This document shows positions 51,029 to 60,639 of a DNA stretch of 64,000 nt, piece after piece. A program made the translations under genes and the position numbers. The notes beneath the pieces are model-generated. The model was not told the origin of the DNA. It did not search any database and was given only the letters and a program-made list of their open reading frames with translations. The stretch lies in contig CAJXDR010000010.1 of NCBI GenBank assembly GCA_913052345.1, positions 3,344-67,343 of the forward strand, given 5' to 3'. The DNA is from UBA4421 sp002470275 (GTDB lineage: Bacteria; Pseudomonadota; Gammaproteobacteria; Pseudomonadales; Azotimanducaceae). Positions within the stretch are counted from its first letter, which is position 1; every line of letters begins with the position of its first letter.

Positions 51029-52237
51029 ATGGCGCTAGAGCACCACTTTCGCCCTGGTCAGCGAGTATTCGTTGCAGGATCCAGCAATGAGCCCACGGGT
51101 CTCCTGCAGGCGCTGGCGAATCGCCCCTTACCCGGAGACCTCACCGTTATTCATTTTCCCATCGGTGCCCTGAACCGGCAGGATTTCACGACCTGGCATA
51201 CGCCCTGTGAGGTCACGCCATTCTTCATGTCGCCGACCTTGGCTAAGGCAGCGCCTGCCTTGGTGCACTTTCTGCCCATGCAGATGCGCGCCGTCTTCGA
51301 CTATCTGAGTTCGAATACAGACGTTTACCTGATGCAGGTCGCTCGGGATCGCGATGGCCTGCTGCGCCTCGGACCCAATGCGGATTTCCATGCAGCGGCC
51401 ATGTCCTCTGCTACGACGATCATCGCCCAGCTGAATACCAACATGGTTGCTCCAGCCGGCGCGCCGCTCATCGATGCCGGGCAGCTAGATTTTGTCTTTG
51501 AAAGCGATATGGCGGCACCAACCCTCACGGAGCCCACGCCGGATGCTGCCGCCGAGCAGATCGGGAAGCTGGTTGCTGACCTCATTCAGGATGGCGACTG
51601 TTTACAGACGGGTATCGGTGCAATTCCCACCGCGGTGTTGAATCAGCTGGGTGAGAAAAATGACCTCGGCATGCATGGCGGCATTGTGGATGACGCCGGC
51701 ATGCGGTTGATTGCCCGGGGAAACATCACCGGCAGCAACAAGGCTCGAGATCCCGGCAAACACATTACCGGTATGGTCTTGGGTAGCGATGCCCTGCATG
51801 CCTGGTTGGCGGAAGAGCCAGACGTTATTTTGTGTGGCGCAAACCATACCCATGAGGCCTCAGTGATTCGTGAGCTGGATGGCTTTGTGTCCATCAATTC
51901 GGCCGTTCAGGTCGATCTCCACGGACAGGTCAATGCTGAGATGGTGGATGGGCGGCAGATTTCCGGCACCGGAGGCTCGGTGGATTTTATGCGCGCCGCT
52001 CGCATGGCTTCTGGGGGCCGATCTATCGTTGCGCTGACCGCAACCGCCCGAGGGGGAAGCGTTTCCAGAATCGTGCCCCAGGTAGAAATGGTGACCGCCT
52101 TGCGGACTGACATCGACATTGTGGTCACCGAATATGGCGTTGCGCATCTGCGCGATCTGCCCCTGAAACAGCGCGCCCAGGCGCTTATCGAGATCGCTGC
52201 ACCGCCCTTCAGAGAGGCCCTCAGCGGGCAATCTTAG
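51029..52237 (+). CDS. Acetyl-CoA hydrolase/transferase family protein
   Basis: A 402-residue class I CoA-transferase of the acetyl-CoA hydrolase/4-hydroxybutyrate CoA-transferase type. It has a N-terminal domain up to about residue 180, the CoA-binding segment ADLIQDGDCLQTGIGAIPTAVL, LGMHGGIVDDAGM, the FVSINSAVQVDLHGQVNAEMVDGRQISGTGGSVDFMRAARMASGGRS region with the active-site Glu (NAE), and VVTEYGVAHLRDLPLKQRAQALIEIAAPPFRE. ATG 51029 is preceded by GGTTCAGG. Its 3' end overlaps the convergent oligopeptidase by 4 bp. Confidence 0.92.
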   Translation: MALEHHFRPGQRVFVAGSSNEPTGLLQALANRPLPGDLTVIHFPIGALNRQDFTTWHTPCEVTPFFMSPTLAKAAPALVHFLPMQMRAVFDYLSSNTDVYLMQVARDRDGLLRLGPNADFHAAAMSSATTIIAQLNTNMVAPAGAPLIDAGQLDFVFESDMAAPTLTEPTPDAAAEQIGKLVADLIQDGDCLQTGIGAIPTAVLNQLGEKNDLGMHGGIVDDAGMRLIARGNITGSNKARDPGKHITGMVLGSDALHAWLAEEPDVILCGANHTHEASVIRELDGFVSINSAVQVDLHGQVNAEMVDGRQISGTGGSVDFMRAARMASGGRSIVALTATARGGSVSRIVPQVEMVTALRTDIDIVVTEYGVAHLRDLPLKQRAQALIEIAAPPFREALSGQS

Positions 52238-54336
52238 GTGTCCTTAGACATCAGCAGGAAGAAGGCGTATTCCTCTGCGACTTCCATCAGTGCCGTATAG
52301 CGTCCGGACTGACCCCCGTGGCCTGCCTGCATATTGGTTTTGAGCAGCAGGATATGATCGTCAGTCTTGAGCTGACGCAGTTTGGCGACCCACTTTGCCG
52401 GTTCCCAGTACGTCACACGCGGGTCCTGTAACCCAGCGGTCACGAACATTGGCGGATAGGCGCGGGGGGAGACCTGGTCGTAGGGCGAGTAGTTTTGAAT
52501 GCAGTGGTAGGCTTCCGCATCCTCGATGGGGTTACCCCACTCGGGCCATTCCATGGGGGTGAGCGGTAGCGTGGGGTTGAGCATGGTGTTCAGGACGTCC
52601 ACGAAGGGAACATGGGCCGCCACGCTGGCGAACAGCTCGGGTGCCTGGTTGACCGCAGCCCCCATGAGTTCCCCGCCCGCACTGCCGCCACCGATGGCAA
52701 TGTTGCCCGGTTGGGCAATGCCCTGGTCTATGAGGCCCCGCGCGCAGTCCACAAAGTCGTTGAAGGTGTTCTGGCGCTGGTCCAGTTTGCCCTGCTCGTA
52801 CCAGTGATGCCCCAAATCGTCCCCACCGCGAATATGTGCGATGGCGAAGATGAAACCCCGCTCAAGCAGTGAGATGACATTGCTAGAGAAGCTGGGGGCG
52901 ACGGCATGGCCGTAGGCACCATAGCCGTAGAGGTAGAGGGGCGCCTGGGCATCCAACGACGTAGAGCGATGCCGCACCAAACTCAGGGGGATTTGGGTGC
53001 CGTCTCTGGCCCTGAGGAGTAATCGTTGCGTCTGGAAGTTTTTAGCGTCATAGCCCCCGCCTACCTTGAGTACCTTCAACGCCGTGTGCTCGCGGCTGAC
53101 TAGGTCATATTCAAAGTTTGTCGGCGGGGTCACCATGGAGCTGTAAATGAGGCGCACGCGCTGGGTGTCGTAATGGACGTTGAGGTCAAATTCCACGCTG
53201 TAGGCGGCCTCCGGCCAGGGGATACGATAGCTTTGCTCACCTTGGACGACCCTAATTTGATCCAAGCCCTGTTGGCGCTCGGCGATGATGAGGGCATCTC
53301 TCAGAACCAAATGATCCAAAATATAGGTGTGATCATCGCCGCTTACCAATCGCTGCCAGTCAGTCAGATTCGATGCGTCAACGGAGCAAGTCCAGATGTC
53401 GAAATTGGGCCTGCCTTTGTTGCTGCGGATGATCAACTCACCGGAGTCGGGGCTTTCTCCCCGGTGGTCCGGGTAGTATTCGTGGCCCGGCTGTCGGGGG
53501 ACCATAAGCGCAGGCTCGGCCTCGAAGCGGTCTCTGGGCAGCCAGCGCGCCTCTGAACTGACATGGTCTCCGCTTGCCACAAACACTACGGCCTCTGATT
53601 GGCTTAATGAGAGCGAAACAAAGAAACCCTCGTCGTTTTCGTGATAGACCAGCCGGTCCTCGCTGTCGCCAGATAGCTGATGATGCCAAACGCGATCTGG
53701 TCGCCACTGATCGTTGACCGTTAAGTAGAGAAGCGCGTTGCTTTGCTGGTTCCAAATCACCTGGCCGCCCGTATTGGGTATGGGTGAGGAGAGCGTTGCT
53801 CGGCTCTGTATATCGATGATGTGAAGCTCGAAGCGCTCGCTGCCGTTGGCGTCATAGCTGAAAGCGAGCTTAGACGCATCTGGGCTGACGGCCAGGCTGC
53901 CCAGGCGAAAGTAGGGCAGCGTTTCCGCAAGCGCCTGCTCGTCTAGCAGCACCTCCCAGGGATCATCTGGCTGGGCGTGCTCGGCCTGTCGATACCAGCA
54001 TCGATAGTCGGCCCCCTGATCAAAGCGCCATTGATAGCGGTAGCCGTTCTTTAGGTAGGGAACGCCGGCATCGGTTTCTGGTTTGCGCTGTTTAAGTTCC
54101 TCAAACAGCTCAGAAACCAGCGCGCAATGAGGTGCCAGGAATGCCTGGAAATAGTCATTTTCCTGGCTGAGATAGCTCAGGATGTCAGCGTCTTCCACGG
54201 TGGGGTAGTTGGGGTCCTCCAGCCAGGCATAGGGGTCTTCAACGACCACCCCGTGGTGTTTATGGGCGAACCCTCGACGCTCCGCCTTGGGGGCGTTGGG
54301 AATCTCTCGTCTTGGGTGCTGTCGGTGCTCTGTCAT
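52234..54336 (-). CDS. S9 family serine peptidase (oligopeptidase B-like, prolyl oligopeptidase clan)
   Basis: A 700-residue cytosolic oligopeptidase: a seven-bladed propeller (about residues 70-400) gates an alpha/beta-hydrolase domain. Catalytic triad: Ser in IAIGGGSAGGELMGAAVN, Asp in VTAGLQDPRVTY, His in MQAGHGGQSGR. HKHHGVVVEDPYAWLEDPN at the N-terminus and the glutamate-rich blade details fit oligopeptidase B (cleavage after basic residues). I start at ATG 54336 (MTEHRQHPRR) with AGAGGCACGAGG upstream; the longer frame (54399) starts in low-complexity Gly/Ala. Confidence 0.92.
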   Translation of the reverse strand: MTEHRQHPRREIPNAPKAERRGFAHKHHGVVVEDPYAWLEDPNYPTVEDADILSYLSQENDYFQAFLAPHCALVSELFEELKQRKPETDAGVPYLKNGYRYQWRFDQGADYRCWYRQAEHAQPDDPWEVLLDEQALAETLPYFRLGSLAVSPDASKLAFSYDANGSERFELHIIDIQSRATLSSPIPNTGGQVIWNQQSNALLYLTVNDQWRPDRVWHHQLSGDSEDRLVYHENDEGFFVSLSLSQSEAVVFVASGDHVSSEARWLPRDRFEAEPALMVPRQPGHEYYPDHRGESPDSGELIIRSNKGRPNFDIWTCSVDASNLTDWQRLVSGDDHTYILDHLVLRDALIIAERQQGLDQIRVVQGEQSYRIPWPEAAYSVEFDLNVHYDTQRVRLIYSSMVTPPTNFEYDLVSREHTALKVLKVGGGYDAKNFQTQRLLLRARDGTQIPLSLVRHRSTSLDAQAPLYLYGYGAYGHAVAPSFSSNVISLLERGFIFAIAHIRGGDDLGHHWYEQGKLDQRQNTFNDFVDCARGLIDQGIAQPGNIAIGGGSAGGELMGAAVNQAPELFASVAAHVPFVDVLNTMLNPTLPLTPMEWPEWGNPIEDAEAYHCIQNYSPYDQVSPRAYPPMFVTAGLQDPRVTYWEPAKWVAKLRQLKTDDHILLLKTNMQAGHGGQSGRYTALMEVAEEYAFFLLMSKDT

Positions 54337-54610
54337 CCTCGTGCCTCTTGCCCTGGTGCCACCGCCAACCTGCAGTGTCCCCAGCGCGGCGGCGGCCAAG
54401 AATTGAGGTATGCAGGGGGGACCGATACGGCCAAGATGATAGGCGAGGGCGACCCAAACGTCAGTTCAATATTGTGAGCGAGCACTTAGGGCCGCAGTGT
54501 CGGTGGGCTAAATCCAGGCCATGTTAGGATGCCCTGCCGCGCGGTCTCCTGGGGCGCGGCATCGGGGCTGATCAGGGTAACGTTAAAGGTAGCGAGTCAT
54601 TAGGCTAAAA

Positions 54611-55360
54611 ATGTGTGGTCGTCTCAATATACAGGGAAAGCAGCTGGTTCAAATGGTGATGGACTTTCTGGAACACGACGTCTACCCGCCCCCCGATATT
54701 GCGGATGACTATAATCTTGCGCCAACCCAGTCTGTTAGCGTGCTTCGACTCAACGACGAAGGAAGTTTGGAGTGTCGCCCCATGCGGTGGTGGTTAACGC
54801 CCAGCTGGTCCCCTGGCCCCAGCGCCCGCTTTCAGACCTTCAATGCTCGAATAGAGACCGCCGCCAGTAGCAAGGCCTTTGGGGCACCCTTTGCCCGTCA
54901 ACGCTGTGTGGTCCCTATATCCGGCTACTACGAGTGGACGAGCAAGGCAGGACAGAAGGTGCCTTTTTTTATTCGCGGCCAGGGCGAACAGGGCCTTTGG
55001 CTGGCGGGTATTTGGGACGCATGGCAGCCCCGGGGTGTGCCGCAGGATGAACCGCTCTATAGCTTTGCCCTGCTCACCAGCGCGGCCCGAGGAGGACTTG
55101 GGGCCCTGCATCCCCGGCAACCCTTGATACTTGATGGGGCCGGCACGCGCCAGTGGCTAGATGCCGAGAGGCAAACGAGCGTCTTGGTGGAGCAGTATGC
55201 TGGCAGACTGCCTATTTCTTTACGTCTTGATCCCGTTTCGAGCTGGGTCAACAATGCTCGCCATAAGGGGGAGCGCTGTCACCAAGCCATCGGACCACCA
55301 GAGTTAATAGCTTCTGATGATCAGCACGGGGCTAGGTCGTTACTACAGGAAGGTGGGTGA
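54611..55360 (+). CDS. SOS response-associated peptidase, HMCES/YedK family
   Basis: A 249-residue protein that covalently caps abasic sites in single-stranded DNA through Cys2 (after Met removal). Present are C2, N78 (TFNARIET), E108 (ISGYYEW) and H167 (LHPRQP). The last motif is usually H-x-R-M-P; here Met is Gln. ATG 54611 has GCTAAAA upstream without a clear site. The next gene starts at its stop, so the two are coupled. Confidence 0.9.
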   Translation: MCGRLNIQGKQLVQMVMDFLEHDVYPPPDIADDYNLAPTQSVSVLRLNDEGSLECRPMRWWLTPSWSPGPSARFQTFNARIETAASSKAFGAPFARQRCVVPISGYYEWTSKAGQKVPFFIRGQGEQGLWLAGIWDAWQPRGVPQDEPLYSFALLTSAARGGLGALHPRQPLILDGAGTRQWLDAERQTSVLVEQYAGRLPISLRLDPVSSWVNNARHKGERCHQAIGPPELIASDDQHGARSLLQEGG

Positions 55361-55806
55361 TGATTATTAAGAAAGGGGATTGGTCCGGTCGAGGGAGCTT
55401 TATTCCTGAAGGCGCCAGCTTAGGCGTCACGGTGAATGTCGAGCTGGATGTTCAGGCTGAAGCCGAAGGCTGGATATTTCGTGGTGCCCTGTCCGGTGGG
55501 GCAGAGGGAGACATCCTGATCCGTATCGCTGGAAATGAGGTGGGAACCTACGCAGTAGATGTTCGCATCGCGGATGTCTTTATGGAGGGCGTCGCGAAGC
55601 TGGAAAGTGAGCCAAACCTAGCTCTGCTATGGGATGTCTCAGCATCCCAGACTGCCACCGCTGCCCTTTTCAACGTGGACAGGGGTATTGGCTGTCGTGG
55701 GTTTTTTCAATCTGGGGGAGAGACGCTTACCTGGGAAATTCTGTTCAGGCCCCTCCAACAGGTAGTTCAGGCCCATAATGTCGTGTCTTTAAATCGACGC
55801 CGCTAG
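55360..55806 (+). CDS. Hypothetical protein coupled to the HMCES gene
   Basis: A 148-residue protein with no signal peptide, beta-rich (MIIKKGDWSGRGSFIPEGASLGV... WIFRGALSGGAEGDILIRIAG...). The pattern of alternating hydrophobic residues with Gly turns suggests a beta-barrel or sandwich. ATG 55360 overlaps the HMCES stop (TGATG), and AAGGTGGG precedes it; GTG 55357 is an alternative. I do not recognise the family, and the tie to abasic-site repair is only by position. Confidence 0.75.
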   Translation: MIIKKGDWSGRGSFIPEGASLGVTVNVELDVQAEAEGWIFRGALSGGAEGDILIRIAGNEVGTYAVDVRIADVFMEGVAKLESEPNLALLWDVSASQTATAALFNVDRGIGCRGFFQSGGETLTWEILFRPLQQVVQAHNVVSLNRRR

Positions 55807-55823
55807 CCAAATTCTGATTGCGC

Positions 55824-56432
55824 TTAAACCGCGAGGTAGGGTGCGACGAGCTGGCGGGTCTGTTGCTCAAGGATGGCTTCCGGGGTGCTGCCGCCCCCAG
55901 CAACGAGGCGCTCGAAGGCGCTATTGGATAAGGAGTGGAGGCTGTGGGCCATGAGCTGGATATCCACGTCCGGCTGAAGGTCGCCCACGCCCTGGGCAGT
56001 GCGGAGGAGGGCGTAAAAATAGGCGTCACCACTCTTATCGACCAAATTGACCAGGTGGGAAACTTCGGATGTTCCTGGCTCGAAACGAGAAAAATAACGA
56101 TTCAAGGACACCCACCATTCGGGGTCTTTCTCTCGAACTAGAGCAAGGCGTGCCTGGTTGAGTTCGCGAAGGCTCTCTAACAGATTTCCTTGGTAGCGTT
56201 TTATGATGCTTTGAAAGGTCTGTTCAGGTCCGATGTAGGTACTCACGATCAGGGCCTGGATAATCGCCGCCTTGGATGGGAAATAGTTGTACAGGGTTTG
56301 GTAGCTGATCCCGGCTTTGGCGGCGATGTCACGGGTTGATATGGCGCTCCAATTGTCACCCTGGCACAGGGCCCGAGCCGCGTCGAGGATAGCGGCCTCG
56401 GTTTGCATTCTCTTCTTTTGTCTCAGGGACAT
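55824..56432 (-). CDS. TetR/AcrR family transcriptional regulator
   Basis: A 202-residue repressor with an N-terminal helix-turn-helix (RMQTEAAILDAARALCQGDNWSAISTRDIAAKAGISYQTLYNYFPSKAAIIQAL) and a helical ligand domain. It is divergent from the LolA-like/ABC operon across about 100 bp. TetR regulators in this position usually repress the neighbouring operon, so a small hydrophobic ligand of the export system is a reasonable guess. ATG 56432 is used. Confidence 0.9.
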   Translation of the reverse strand: MSLRQKKRMQTEAAILDAARALCQGDNWSAISTRDIAAKAGISYQTLYNYFPSKAAIIQALIVSTYIGPEQTFQSIIKRYQGNLLESLRELNQARLALVREKDPEWWVSLNRYFSRFEPGTSEVSHLVNLVDKSGDAYFYALLRTAQGVGDLQPDVDIQLMAHSLHSLSNSAFERLVAGGGSTPEAILEQQTRQLVAPYLAV

Positions 56433-56453
56433 GAGTTGGATCGAGTCTAAAAT

Positions 56454-56466
56454 TTGATCGTATCAA
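56454..56466. promoter_or_regulatory. Candidate TetR operator
   Basis: TTGAT (56454-56458) and ATCAA (56462-56466) form an inverted repeat with centre CGT in the gap between tetR and the LolA-like gene. It is about 22 bp upstream of the tetR start, where an autoregulatory operator could lie. The repeat is short, so chance is not excluded. Confidence 0.3.
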
Positions 56467-56530
56467 CAACCGCGTGCATTTAACCACTGTCTCGACTAGC
56501 CTTGTCCGAGTCTTAGTAGAGGCCATTCCT

Positions 56531-57403
56531 ATGCGTGCAGGACAAAGGTTGAGCGCCACGACGAGGGGCGGGACGGCGCGAAGGACGCCCTGTGTGCGAG
56601 CCGTCCTAAATCTCTGTATCGGTTGGCTCCTAATGGTTCCGCTATCCGGCATCGCGGTTGCGGAGGGAGCTGAACTCAACCAGGCGGCAACGATGGACCC
56701 TGAGACGGTAGACGCCAAAGCCCTGGTTGCCGAAGCCATAGATTTGATGCGCGGCATCGATAACTCCTACGCAGAAATGACCATGCTGATTAAGCGGCCG
56801 AGCTGGCAGCGTGAGTCGTCCCTCAAGTCCTGGACTCGTGGTCGGGAGGATGCGCTGATTAGATTCACGGCCCCCGCCCGAGATGCTGGGAATGCGCTGC
56901 TGAAGCTCGGCGAACGCATGTGGACCTACAATCCGAAGCTGAACCGCAGCATTCGCTTACCCGGCGGCATGATGTCTCAATCCTGGGCGGGCTCGGACTT
57001 TTCCTACAGCGACATGTCTAGGAGCGATAACTGGCTGCGCTACTATCGGTTAGAACATGTTGCGACCAAGTTCCGAGAGGGCCATAAGGAATACACCATT
57101 GACGCGTTCCCGCTGGACGATGCCCCCGTGGTTTGGGGTAAGGAGCGGCTGATTCTGCGCGATGACTTTGTCCTGCTGCGCTCGACGTATTTTGATCAGG
57201 ACATGCTGCCAGTGAGAGAGATGCAGACCCTGGCCGTTGCCCAAATGGGTGGCAGGCTGTTGGCCACGCATCTTCGTATGCAGGACGTCGAGACCGCGGA
57301 TCAATACACGGAAATCCGCTACACCGATGTATCCTTCGACGGCGCTGTCCAAGATCGCCTGTTTACCGTTTTCTCGCTTCAATCCGGTGGCAGAGAGGGT
57401 TAG
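56531..57403 (+). CDS. Outer membrane lipoprotein-sorting protein (LolA-like)
   Basis: A 290-residue periplasmic protein related to LolA-like carriers of this class (PF17131-type). A signal peptide spans about residues 23-45 (VLNLCIGWLLMVPLSGIAVA), after an unusually basic N-terminal stretch. Then AKALVAEAIDLMRG, TMLIKRPSWQRESSLKSWTRGREDALIRFTAPARDAGNALLKLGERMWTYNPKLNRSIRLPGGMMSQSWAGSDFSYSDM is the beta half-barrel of the family. ATG 56531 has AGAGGCC upstream. It heads an operon with two permeases, an ATPase and an outer-membrane barrel, which suggests a carrier for a lipid or lipoprotein to the outer membrane. Confidence 0.85.
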   Translation: MRAGQRLSATTRGGTARRTPCVRAVLNLCIGWLLMVPLSGIAVAEGAELNQAATMDPETVDAKALVAEAIDLMRGIDNSYAEMTMLIKRPSWQRESSLKSWTRGREDALIRFTAPARDAGNALLKLGERMWTYNPKLNRSIRLPGGMMSQSWAGSDFSYSDMSRSDNWLRYYRLEHVATKFREGHKEYTIDAFPLDDAPVVWGKERLILRDDFVLLRSTYFDQDMLPVREMQTLAVAQMGGRLLATHLRMQDVETADQYTEIRYTDVSFDGAVQDRLFTVFSLQSGGREG

Positions 57404-57453
57404 ATGAGTGCCCGCTGCGTCATGCCCAGAGTGAGTACCGACGGGTCTCGTCT

Positions 57454-58677
57454 ATGATCGCCATTGCTTGGCGTAACCTGATGCGTAATCGCGTGCGAAC
57501 GGGCCTGACCGCCAGCGGTATTGCCTTCGCCGTCTTTCTGGTGTCCTTTGCCATGAGTCTGCAGGCCGGCAGCTACGGCCTGATGATCGATGCGGCCTCC
57601 CGATTCTTTATGGGTCATGGTGAGGTGGTGACTGATGCCTTTGTTGACAAAGAGCGATTTGAGCATACGGTTGTCGGCGTATCGGCGCTACGCGGCAGGT
57701 TGGGCGATAGTGGAGCACTCACCGTGACCCCGAGAGTTCAGGCGTTCGGTATCGTCTCTATGGGCGAGCGCTCCTATGCCGGGATGATCCTGGGCATGGA
57801 TTTCGCCACTGAAAAAGCAGCGATGGATTTGCTCAACTCGATCTCCTCTGGTGAGGTGCCAAGCCGCCCGGATCAGGGCGTTATTGGTGCTGCGCTGGCG
57901 CGCAACCTGGGGGTTGGTCTCAACGACGAAGTAGTCGTGCTCGGCAGTGGCAAGGACGGTACCGTGGCCGCCATGGCGCTCACCGTCAGCGCTATTTTGA
58001 CGACGGGCCAGGCAGAGTTAGATCGCAGCCTGCTGCTGGTGCCTATCGCCACTATGCAGGACGCCTTTTACTTGGTTGATGAAGCCCACCGCTTGATCTT
58101 GATCGTTAACCAAGACACAGATTTGGACGCATCTCTCCAAGCGGTCGCTGCCCGTCTGAGCGGGAATCTCGTGCTGCGAACTTGGCGCGACCTGATGCCT
58201 GAAATCGAAAAGAGCATTGAGTTGGACAAGATCAGCGCCACGATCTTTTACGCAATTCTGTTGGTTCTGGTGACCTTCGCCGTGGTCAATACCTTCGTGA
58301 TGCTGGTTTATGATCGGACCAAGGAGTTCGGCATGTTGCTGGCTCTGGGGATGCGCCCATGGCAAATCATTGGCCAAATTCAGCTTGAGGCACTCTTGTT
58401 GAGCCTGTTGGGCGTGGCCGGAGGATTGATAGCTGGGGGTTTGTTTGTCAGCTATCTTGCGGATGTAGGGATTCCCCTTCCCCTGGATGACTTTGGCGGA
58501 GAGCAGATTACGGCGCAGATGTATCTGGGCAGCATGGACAGAATTTACCCCACCCTATCGCTGCTAAGCGTGAGCATGGCGCCGCTAACCATGATCCTAG
58601 GCACCCAAGCGGCCTCATTGCTCAGCATGATGCGTATCCGACGCATTCGGCCCGTTGACGCCCTGCGGAGCGAATGA
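57454..58677 (+). CDS. ABC transporter permease, FtsX/MacB-like, first
   Basis: A 407-residue inner-membrane permease with four helices: one near the N-terminus (TGLTASGIAFAVFLVSFAMSLQ) and three at the C-terminus, with a periplasmic domain between (type VII, MacB/LolCE class). The C-terminal part has VTFAVVNTFVMLVYDRTKEFGMLLALGMRPWQIIGQI, the FtsX motif. ATG 57454 is used. The second permease follows 34 bp later. Together with the ATPase it forms a mechanotransmission-type complex that works in the periplasm rather than moving substrate across the inner membrane. Confidence 0.9.
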   Translation: MIAIAWRNLMRNRVRTGLTASGIAFAVFLVSFAMSLQAGSYGLMIDAASRFFMGHGEVVTDAFVDKERFEHTVVGVSALRGRLGDSGALTVTPRVQAFGIVSMGERSYAGMILGMDFATEKAAMDLLNSISSGEVPSRPDQGVIGAALARNLGVGLNDEVVVLGSGKDGTVAAMALTVSAILTTGQAELDRSLLLVPIATMQDAFYLVDEAHRLILIVNQDTDLDASLQAVAARLSGNLVLRTWRDLMPEIEKSIELDKISATIFYAILLVLVTFAVVNTFVMLVYDRTKEFGMLLALGMRPWQIIGQIQLEALLLSLLGVAGGLIAGGLFVSYLADVGIPLPLDDFGGEQITAQMYLGSMDRIYPTLSLLSVSMAPLTMILGTQAASLLSMMRIRRIRPVDALRSE

Positions 58678-58711
58678 GGATGGCTCGTCCAAACCTATTG
58701 CCGGTGACGCT

Positions 58712-59929
58712 ATGGCCCTAGCGATGCTGTTAAAACTAAGCCTTAGAAACGTCGTGCTCTATCGTCGGCGCAATGCGTTCTTGCTGATTGCCATTAGCTT
58801 TGCGGTGGGCGGGGTCACGGTGTCCAACGCGCTCATTCGCGGCTGGCAAAACGATATGCTGGAAATGGCCGTTGCTAATCTAACCGGCCATATTAAGGTG
58901 CAGGCCCCTGGCTTCGTCGACGACCCGAGTTTGGCCAACTCCCTGACATTGGCACTGCCCCCGATCCTGCCGGGAGATGCCAGACTCTACCAGGGCTGGG
59001 CCGCGCGGATTCGGTTACCGGCAGTGGTGATGAGCGAACGGGCTACTCGGGGCGCTCAGCTCGTGGGCATTGACCCCCAACAAGAGGCCATATCCTTTTA
59101 TCGTGACTTAAGCATCCAGGGGCGCGGACTCGCGGGTGTGGAAGATCGCAGCTTGCTCATTGGCGCGGCTCTGGCCGACGCGCTGGAGACCAAGGTGGAT
59201 CGGCGCGTGGTGATTATGGTGCAGGGCGCGGATGGCAGAACTCGAGAAATGGGCTACCGGGTAGCAGGTATCTACGATGCGCCAGGTGAACTGGTTGAAA
59301 AAATGTTTATTTTTACCGGCTTAGAGGCCCTGCAGCAGCGTGCGGCAGGCCAGCGGCCGCTGATCTCCGAACTGTCCATCGTGCTGCATGAGGAGTCGAA
59401 TCGGCTCTCTGTTCTGCAGGCCGTCCAGGAGGCCTATCCCGACACGGATGTCCGGGATTGGCAGGCTCTGGAGCCACAATTTGCCGAGCTCTACAATATC
59501 GTCGACTCGGTCATGCTGATTTGGTTCCTGTTGACGATGACGGCTCTGGCCTTTGGTTTGGTCAATACCCTGATCGCTGCCGTCATGGAACGCGTACGCG
59601 AGCTTGGCATGCTGCGCGCTCTGGGTATGGGCCGGGGTTTTGTTGTGCTGCAGGTGGTGATCGAATCGGTCTGCATTATGAGCATCGGTGTGGCCTTAGG
59701 CTTACTGCTTGGTGTCTTCGGCGTCTGGCTGCTGGCCGACGGGATTGATTTAACGGCCTTTAGTGATGGTCTGGAGGGCTGGGGAATTCGCGCCCGATTG
59801 GTCCCGCTGCTCGCGGTGGAGGACCTTGTGGGTTATGGGCTGATGAGCGTCTTGATCGGCTTTATCGCAAGTTTTTTCCCGGCCCGACGTGCGGTGAAGA
59901 TCTCGCCCTTGATGGCGATGAATCGATGA
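58712..59929 (+). CDS. ABC transporter permease, FtsX/MacB-like, second
   Basis: A 405-residue permease parallel to the first: N-terminal helix (NAFLLIAISFAVGGVTVSNALIRGWQ), periplasmic domain, then MTALAFGLVNTLIAAVMERVRELGMLRALGMGRGFVV with three C-terminal helices, ending ARRAVKISPLMAMN. I start at ATG 58712 (MALAMLLKL), inside the longest frame (58655), which overlaps the previous gene. Two different permeases in one operon, as in LolCDE, imply a heterodimeric membrane part. Confidence 0.9.
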   Translation: MALAMLLKLSLRNVVLYRRRNAFLLIAISFAVGGVTVSNALIRGWQNDMLEMAVANLTGHIKVQAPGFVDDPSLANSLTLALPPILPGDARLYQGWAARIRLPAVVMSERATRGAQLVGIDPQQEAISFYRDLSIQGRGLAGVEDRSLLIGAALADALETKVDRRVVIMVQGADGRTREMGYRVAGIYDAPGELVEKMFIFTGLEALQQRAAGQRPLISELSIVLHEESNRLSVLQAVQEAYPDTDVRDWQALEPQFAELYNIVDSVMLIWFLLTMTALAFGLVNTLIAAVMERVRELGMLRALGMGRGFVVLQVVIESVCIMSIGVALGLLLGVFGVWLLADGIDLTAFSDGLEGWGIRARLVPLLAVEDLVGYGLMSVLIGFIASFFPARRAVKISPLMAMNR

Positions 59930-59943
59930 TTGGGGGTTAAGGA

Positions 59944-60639
59944 ATGGAAGAGGCGATGAAGCAAGTCGTGGTCCGATGCCAGGGTCTCTGCCGAACCTAT
60001 CAACAGGGTTCCGTGCCCGTTCATGCCCTCCAGAGCGTGGACCTGGAGATTGCCGAAGGCGAATTCACCAGCCTTTCCGGGCCCTCAGGCTCGGGGAAGT
60101 CGACCCTGCTTAACATTATTGGCGGCCTCGATAAATTTGATCAAGGTCGTGTTAGCGTCGGTGGTGTCGAATTGGGAGGGCTGCGGGAAAGCCAGCTCTC
60201 TGCCCTGCGCTTAGCAAAAATTGGCTTTGTTTTTCAGGCCTATAATTTGATCCCCGTGCTGTCTGCCCTAGAGAACGTGGCCTTTATTCTTCAGCTGCAG
60301 GGCGTAGGCAAGCGCGAGCAGCGAGTGCGAGCGGAGCAGATGCTGGCGGATCTCGGTCTGGCAGACATGCTCCATCGACGGCCGGGAGAGCTTTCCGGCG
60401 GACAGCAGCAGCGAGTGGCCATCGCGCGCGCCATGGTCACCAACCCTGTCTTGCTGCTGGCTGATGAGCCCACTGCGAATCTCGATTCTCAAACCACGGC
60501 CGAGCTTTTGTCGCTGATGCGGGACCTAAACGAAAGCAAGGGCATGACCATCGTCACCGCGACCCACGACCCCTTGGTGATCGCCTATACCTCTCGACAG
60601 GTTGGTCTAATAGACGGTCGCATTTCCAGTGACGACTGA
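59944..60639 (+). CDS. ABC transporter ATP-binding protein (LolD/MacB-type)
   Basis: A 231-residue ATPase with Walker A GPSGSGKST, Q-loop VFQAYNLIP, signature LSGGQQQRVAIARA, Walker B LLLADEPTANLD and an H-loop (THDP). The sequence is of the LolD/MacB/FtsE type. ATG 59944 is preceded by GGTTAAGGA. The start of the next gene (GTG 60629) lies within its end, so translation is coupled. Confidence 0.94.
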   Translation: MEEAMKQVVVRCQGLCRTYQQGSVPVHALQSVDLEIAEGEFTSLSGPSGSGKSTLLNIIGGLDKFDQGRVSVGGVELGGLRESQLSALRLAKIGFVFQAYNLIPVLSALENVAFILQLQGVGKREQRVRAEQMLADLGLADMLHRRPGELSGGQQQRVAIARAMVTNPVLLLADEPTANLDSQTTAELLSLMRDLNESKGMTIVTATHDPLVIAYTSRQVGLIDGRISSDD

